6,016 nt of DNA from Bacteroidota bacterium. GTDB taxonomy: Bacteria > Bacteroidota > Bacteroidia > Chitinophagales > Chitinophagaceae. The notes beneath the pieces are model-generated. The model saw nothing but the letters and a program-made list of their open reading frames with translations. It was not told the DNA's origin and did no database searches. Both the position numbers and the translations under genes were made by a program. This document shows positions 5,422 through 6,016 of this stretch, piece after piece (within the stretch, counting starts at the first letter, position 1; each line of letters opens with the position of its first letter). The stretch lies in the NCBI GenBank assembly GCA_023423405.1, contig JAFAFR010000085.1, positions 1 through 6,016 of the forward strand, written 5' to 3'.

Positions 5422-6016
5422 TCAGTCGGTATAGGCGCGGATCAACTGGTTCAGCTGCACGCGCTCGGCGCCGCACAGGAAGGGGGAGAGCAGCATCATC
5501 ACCTGCACGATCCCGTCGCGGATCGCGGCGCGTTCGTCGCCATCGCCGCGGATGGCGGCGTAGTTGAGCCAGAACGTGGCCAGCACCAGCAGGTTGGTCG
5601 CGGCGGCGTCCATTTCCGCGGGCGAGGCGCGGATGACCCCGGCCCGCAGCAGGCCCTGCATCACCACGTGCGCGCGGTCGTCGGCGCGCTTGAGGATGCG
5701 TGCGAAACGCAGCCGCAGGCGCCGGCTGCGGCTGAGGATCTCCAGCAGGTCGCGATAGAAGAAGCGGTAGTCCCAGATGCATTCGAACACCTGGTGCAGC
5801 TGCATCCAGATGTCCTCGAGCCCGGGCAGGCGGCCGTCGGGCGGGGTCAGCAACTCGTCCATGCGCGTTTCGTAGCGCGTGAACAGCTGCTCGATGATGT
5901 CGTCCTTGTTGCGGAAGTGGTAGTACAGGTTGCCGGGGCTGATCTCCAGCTCCTCGGCGATATGGTTGGTGGTGACGGTCGGCTCGCCCTGGGTGTTGAA
6001 CATCACCAGGGCGCAG
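5422..6016 (-). CDS. TetR/AcrR-family regulator, 5' end outside window
   Basis: The reading frame is open to the right edge, where it reads CALVMFNTQGEP, so the true start lies beyond position 6016. The ATG at 6003 and GTG at 6006 fall inside the first helix of the DNA-binding domain and are not credible starts. About 197 residues are visible, and probably only one to two dozen are missing. The helix-turn-helix is clear: TVTTNHIAEELEISPGN, then LYYHFRNKDDII. The rest is a helical ligand-binding and dimerisation domain with no recognisable ligand signature. From memory, the GEPTVTTNHIA...GNLYYHF style resembles PhaD-like TetR proteins of gammaproteobacteria, but no name is justified. It lies beyond the tRNA on the opposite strand from the exporter genes, so there is no direct evidence that it controls them. 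No obvious terminator follows its stop. Confidence 0.9.
   Translation of the reverse strand, partial: CALVMFNTQGEPTVTTNHIAEELEISPGNLYYHFRNKDDIIEQLFTRYETRMDELLTPPDGRLPGLEDIWMQLHQVFECIWDYRFFYRDLLEILSRSRRLRLRFARILKRADDRAHVVMQGLLRAGVIRASPAEMDAAATNLLVLATFWLNYAAIRGDGDERAAIRDGIVQVMMLLSPFLCGAERVQLNQLIRAYTD

Noticed and set aside
5303..5782. Minus-strand 159-codon frame overlapping the TetR-family gene and the tRNA promoter
   Set aside because: It is on the same strand as the TetR gene but in another frame, is Arg/Pro/Ala-rich, and has no domain. The TetR frame has a clear helix-turn-helix.

Overview
The window is very GC-rich, with third codon positions almost always G or C. It reads as ordinary chromosome of a gammaproteobacterium, most likely in the Xanthomonadaceae/Lysobacteraceae (Lysobacter, Luteimonas or a relative). 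That placement is an inference from base composition, protein style and the AAACCCGGC/GCCGGGTTT terminator. No insertion sequence, CRISPR array, phage gene or rRNA is visible.

Layout. Positions 1-109 are non-coding as far as can be told and hold a 16-bp palindrome and most of a degenerate 14-bp tandem repeat. A small DUF486/DMT-family membrane protein lies on the minus strand (110-454), and its stop codon falls inside the tandem repeat. A divergent control region follows (455-585), with an AT-rich patch carrying two near-identical 10-mers. Then comes a plus-strand series: an OmpR-type response regulator (586-1299), its membrane histidine kinase (1327-2640), a 128-bp spacer with an A9 tract and an imperfect dyad, a MacA/HlyD-type periplasmic adaptor (2769-4319) and a stand-alone MacB/LolD-type ABC ATPase (4322-5062). 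A 13-bp-stem terminator (5097-5127) closes this series and also serves a convergent tRNA-Val(CAC) gene (5146-5220, minus). That tRNA has a recognisable sigma70-like promoter at 5300-5327. A TetR/AcrR-family regulator on the minus strand (5422 to the right edge) lacks its first residues because the window ends.

How the genes may work together. The kinase would sense an envelope signal through its roughly 97-residue periplasmic loop and phosphorylate the regulator. The adaptor and ATPase are two parts of a tripartite ABC exporter of the MacAB-TolC type, and their position downstream suggests they are targets of the pair. The most interesting points are two. No permease gene follows the ATPase: a terminator and an oppositely oriented tRNA come straight after it, so the transporter is incomplete at this locus. 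And the adaptor carries an insert of about 130 residues with two copies of an LDxxQQ-x-A-[FW]-xxAL motif, reminiscent of the LTXXQ motif of Spy/CpxP-type periplasmic stress proteins. I see no clear evidence of a wholly new system. These two features are the best leads.
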